From: Microlunatus sagamiharensis
Lineage (GTDB): Bacteria; Actinomycetota; Actinomycetes; Propionibacteriales; Propionibacteriaceae
Assembly: GCF_900105785.1 (NCBI RefSeq)
Contig: NZ_LT629799.1
Span: 1,798,001 to 1,862,000, forward strand
Direction: 5' to 3'
DNA: 64,000 nucleotides
Both the position numbers and the translations under genes were made by a program. Positions 63,228-64,000 of the stretch are shown in pieces. The stretch's first letter is position 1. Each line of letters starts with the position of its first letter. Below the pieces are notes generated by a model. The model saw only the letters and a list, made by a program, of their open reading frames with translations. It made no database searches and was not told where the DNA came from.

Positions 63228-63935
63228 TCAGGCGCGCTGGACGATGCGGTCGGGCACGAGCCGCCCGGCCATCAGCTCGGCGGCGACCTCGTCGAGCAGC
63301 AGGTCGTGGGCGAAGGCGTACGCGCGCAGCATCGCCATGGCGTCGTCCTCCCCGACCTGGGCCGCCTCGCAGAGCATGCCGACCGCCACCCAGACCTGAC
63401 GGCGGCGAGCGCTGCCGTCGCCCGGCCACCAGGTCTCGCTCGTCCGCCGGGCGATGCAGACGCCGAGGATCTTGGCCACCAGGTCCATCAGCGAGTCCTG
63501 CAGCGGGACCAACGGTCCCGCGGGGCGCCACGTGGGGTCGGCGCTGTAGAGGTCGAGGACGGCGAAGACGTGCCCGGACGCCTCGCGCAGCGCGAAGGAC
63601 GTCACGGAGCGGACGTCGGTCCGCTGGGTCAGCGCGTGGTGGAACAGCGGCCACAGCTCCGCCAGCTCGGCCTCGACGACGCCGACCGGCGCCGAGGAGG
63701 TGGCGGCGAGCAGGGAGGGCGTGCTGCCCACCGTCGCCTGCACCTGCTCCGCCAGCCGCGCACGGTCGTCGGTGGCCCCGATCGGGAGCCGCACGACGGG
63801 CTGCACCAGCGTCACCGCCGCCGCGTCGGCGTCCAGGACCGTCGCGGCGCTCTGCGCGAGGTCGGCGGGAGTCGGGTCCTGGCCCGCGCGACGCCGTCCT
63901 CGCAGCGCGCCGAGGAACTGCCCGTACAGGTCCAT
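63228..63935 (-). CDS. GAF-ANTAR RNA-binding regulator
   Basis: A 235-residue protein with an N-terminal GAF domain (about 20-155) and a C-terminal ANTAR domain with VWVAVGMLCEAAQVGEDDAMAM followed by LRAYAFAHDLLLDEVAAELM. It would bind RNA hairpins and control transcription termination in response to a small ligand or a partner. The ATG at 63935 is chosen because GGAGGG lies at proper distance; a GTG 6 bp upstream overlaps that site. Only about 60 bp of its upstream region is in the window. Confidence 0.88.
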   Translation of the reverse strand: MDLYGQFLGALRGRRRAGQDPTPADLAQSAATVLDADAAAVTLVQPVVRLPIGATDDRARLAEQVQATVGSTPSLLAATSSAPVGVVEAELAELWPLFHHALTQRTDVRSVTSFALREASGHVFAVLDLYSADPTWRPAGPLVPLQDSLMDLVAKILGVCIARRTSETWWPGDGSARRRQVWVAVGMLCEAAQVGEDDAMAMLRAYAFAHDLLLDEVAAELMAGRLVPDRIVQRA

Positions 63936-64000
63936 CAGCACTCCCTCCAGGTCGACCTACAGCGGTCGCGCGATCGGCGACACCAGCATTTGATAGGGCA

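Overview
The window is very GC-rich, gene-dense DNA from an actinobacterium. The lineage markers agree: a WhiB1-type iron-sulfur regulator, a SigR/RsrA thiol-stress pair, a fused 2-oxoglutarate decarboxylase (Kgd), the 24-residue ribosomal protein bL37, PdtaS, two ANTAR proteins and many GTG starts. A member of the Nocardioidaceae or a close relative fits best, but genus is inference. There is no phage, insertion sequence or CRISPR array; this looks like chromosomal backbone with catabolic and stress modules inserted.

Layout. 1-2.9 kb: homoserine dehydrogenase (cut by the left edge), diaminopimelate decarboxylase lysA, and tRNA-Arg(CCG). 2.9-4.9 kb: a CmtR-like metal sensor overlapping a cation transporter with a cysteine-rich tail, then an aldo/keto reductase. 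5.0-12.8 kb: a LacI regulator, a three-gene sugar ABC importer (binding protein and two permeases, no ATPase) and two GH51 arabinofuranosidases, which read as an arabino-oligosaccharide uptake and degradation locus with a clear promoter/operator and an intra-operon stem-loop. 12.8-17.5 kb: a small unknown protein, an SMP-30-like lactonase, a pirin, an alpha/beta hydrolase and a GT87-like membrane glycosyltransferase. 17.6-24.5 kb: kgd with its small DUF6104-like neighbour, a YjbR-like protein, galactokinase, a PAT-like acetyltransferase and a membrane protein.

24.7-38.9 kb holds the main backbone block: whiB1, (secreted alpha-amylase), pdtaS, (DUF3311 + Na+/solute symporter, DHFR-like, bL37), rsrA, sigR, an alpha/beta hydrolase, the SRAP protease, (DoxX-like protein with a hendecad tail), aroA, rsgA, hisN. 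The core order matches what I recall of the M. tuberculosis Rv3219-Rv3228 neighbourhood, with lineage-specific insertions in brackets. sigR carries a near-perfect SigR-type promoter, consistent with autoregulation.

38.9-49.5 kb: an aldehyde dehydrogenase/DUF779/GAF-regulator module around a MarR-controlled oxidoreductase, a CoxG-like protein with a NUDIX hydrolase that seems to start at CTG, an Hsp20/MerR divergent pair, a DHA2 efflux pump with its TetR, and serA. 49.6-56.5 kb: a P1 peptidase, a SpoIID/LytB-domain protein, initiator tRNA-fMet with promoter and terminator, a TetR/SDR divergent pair, and a dehydrogenase/isomerase sugar pair with another TetR.

56.5-64 kb: a compact regulatory cluster (ANTAR-only protein, MarR, divergent BLUF blue-light sensor), then a zinc import locus of the AztABCD type (aztA divergent from aztB-lipoprotein-aztC-aztD) with a Zur-like site between the halves. 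The lipoprotein gene between aztB and aztC is frameshifted at a C5 run. The window ends with a GAF-ANTAR regulator.
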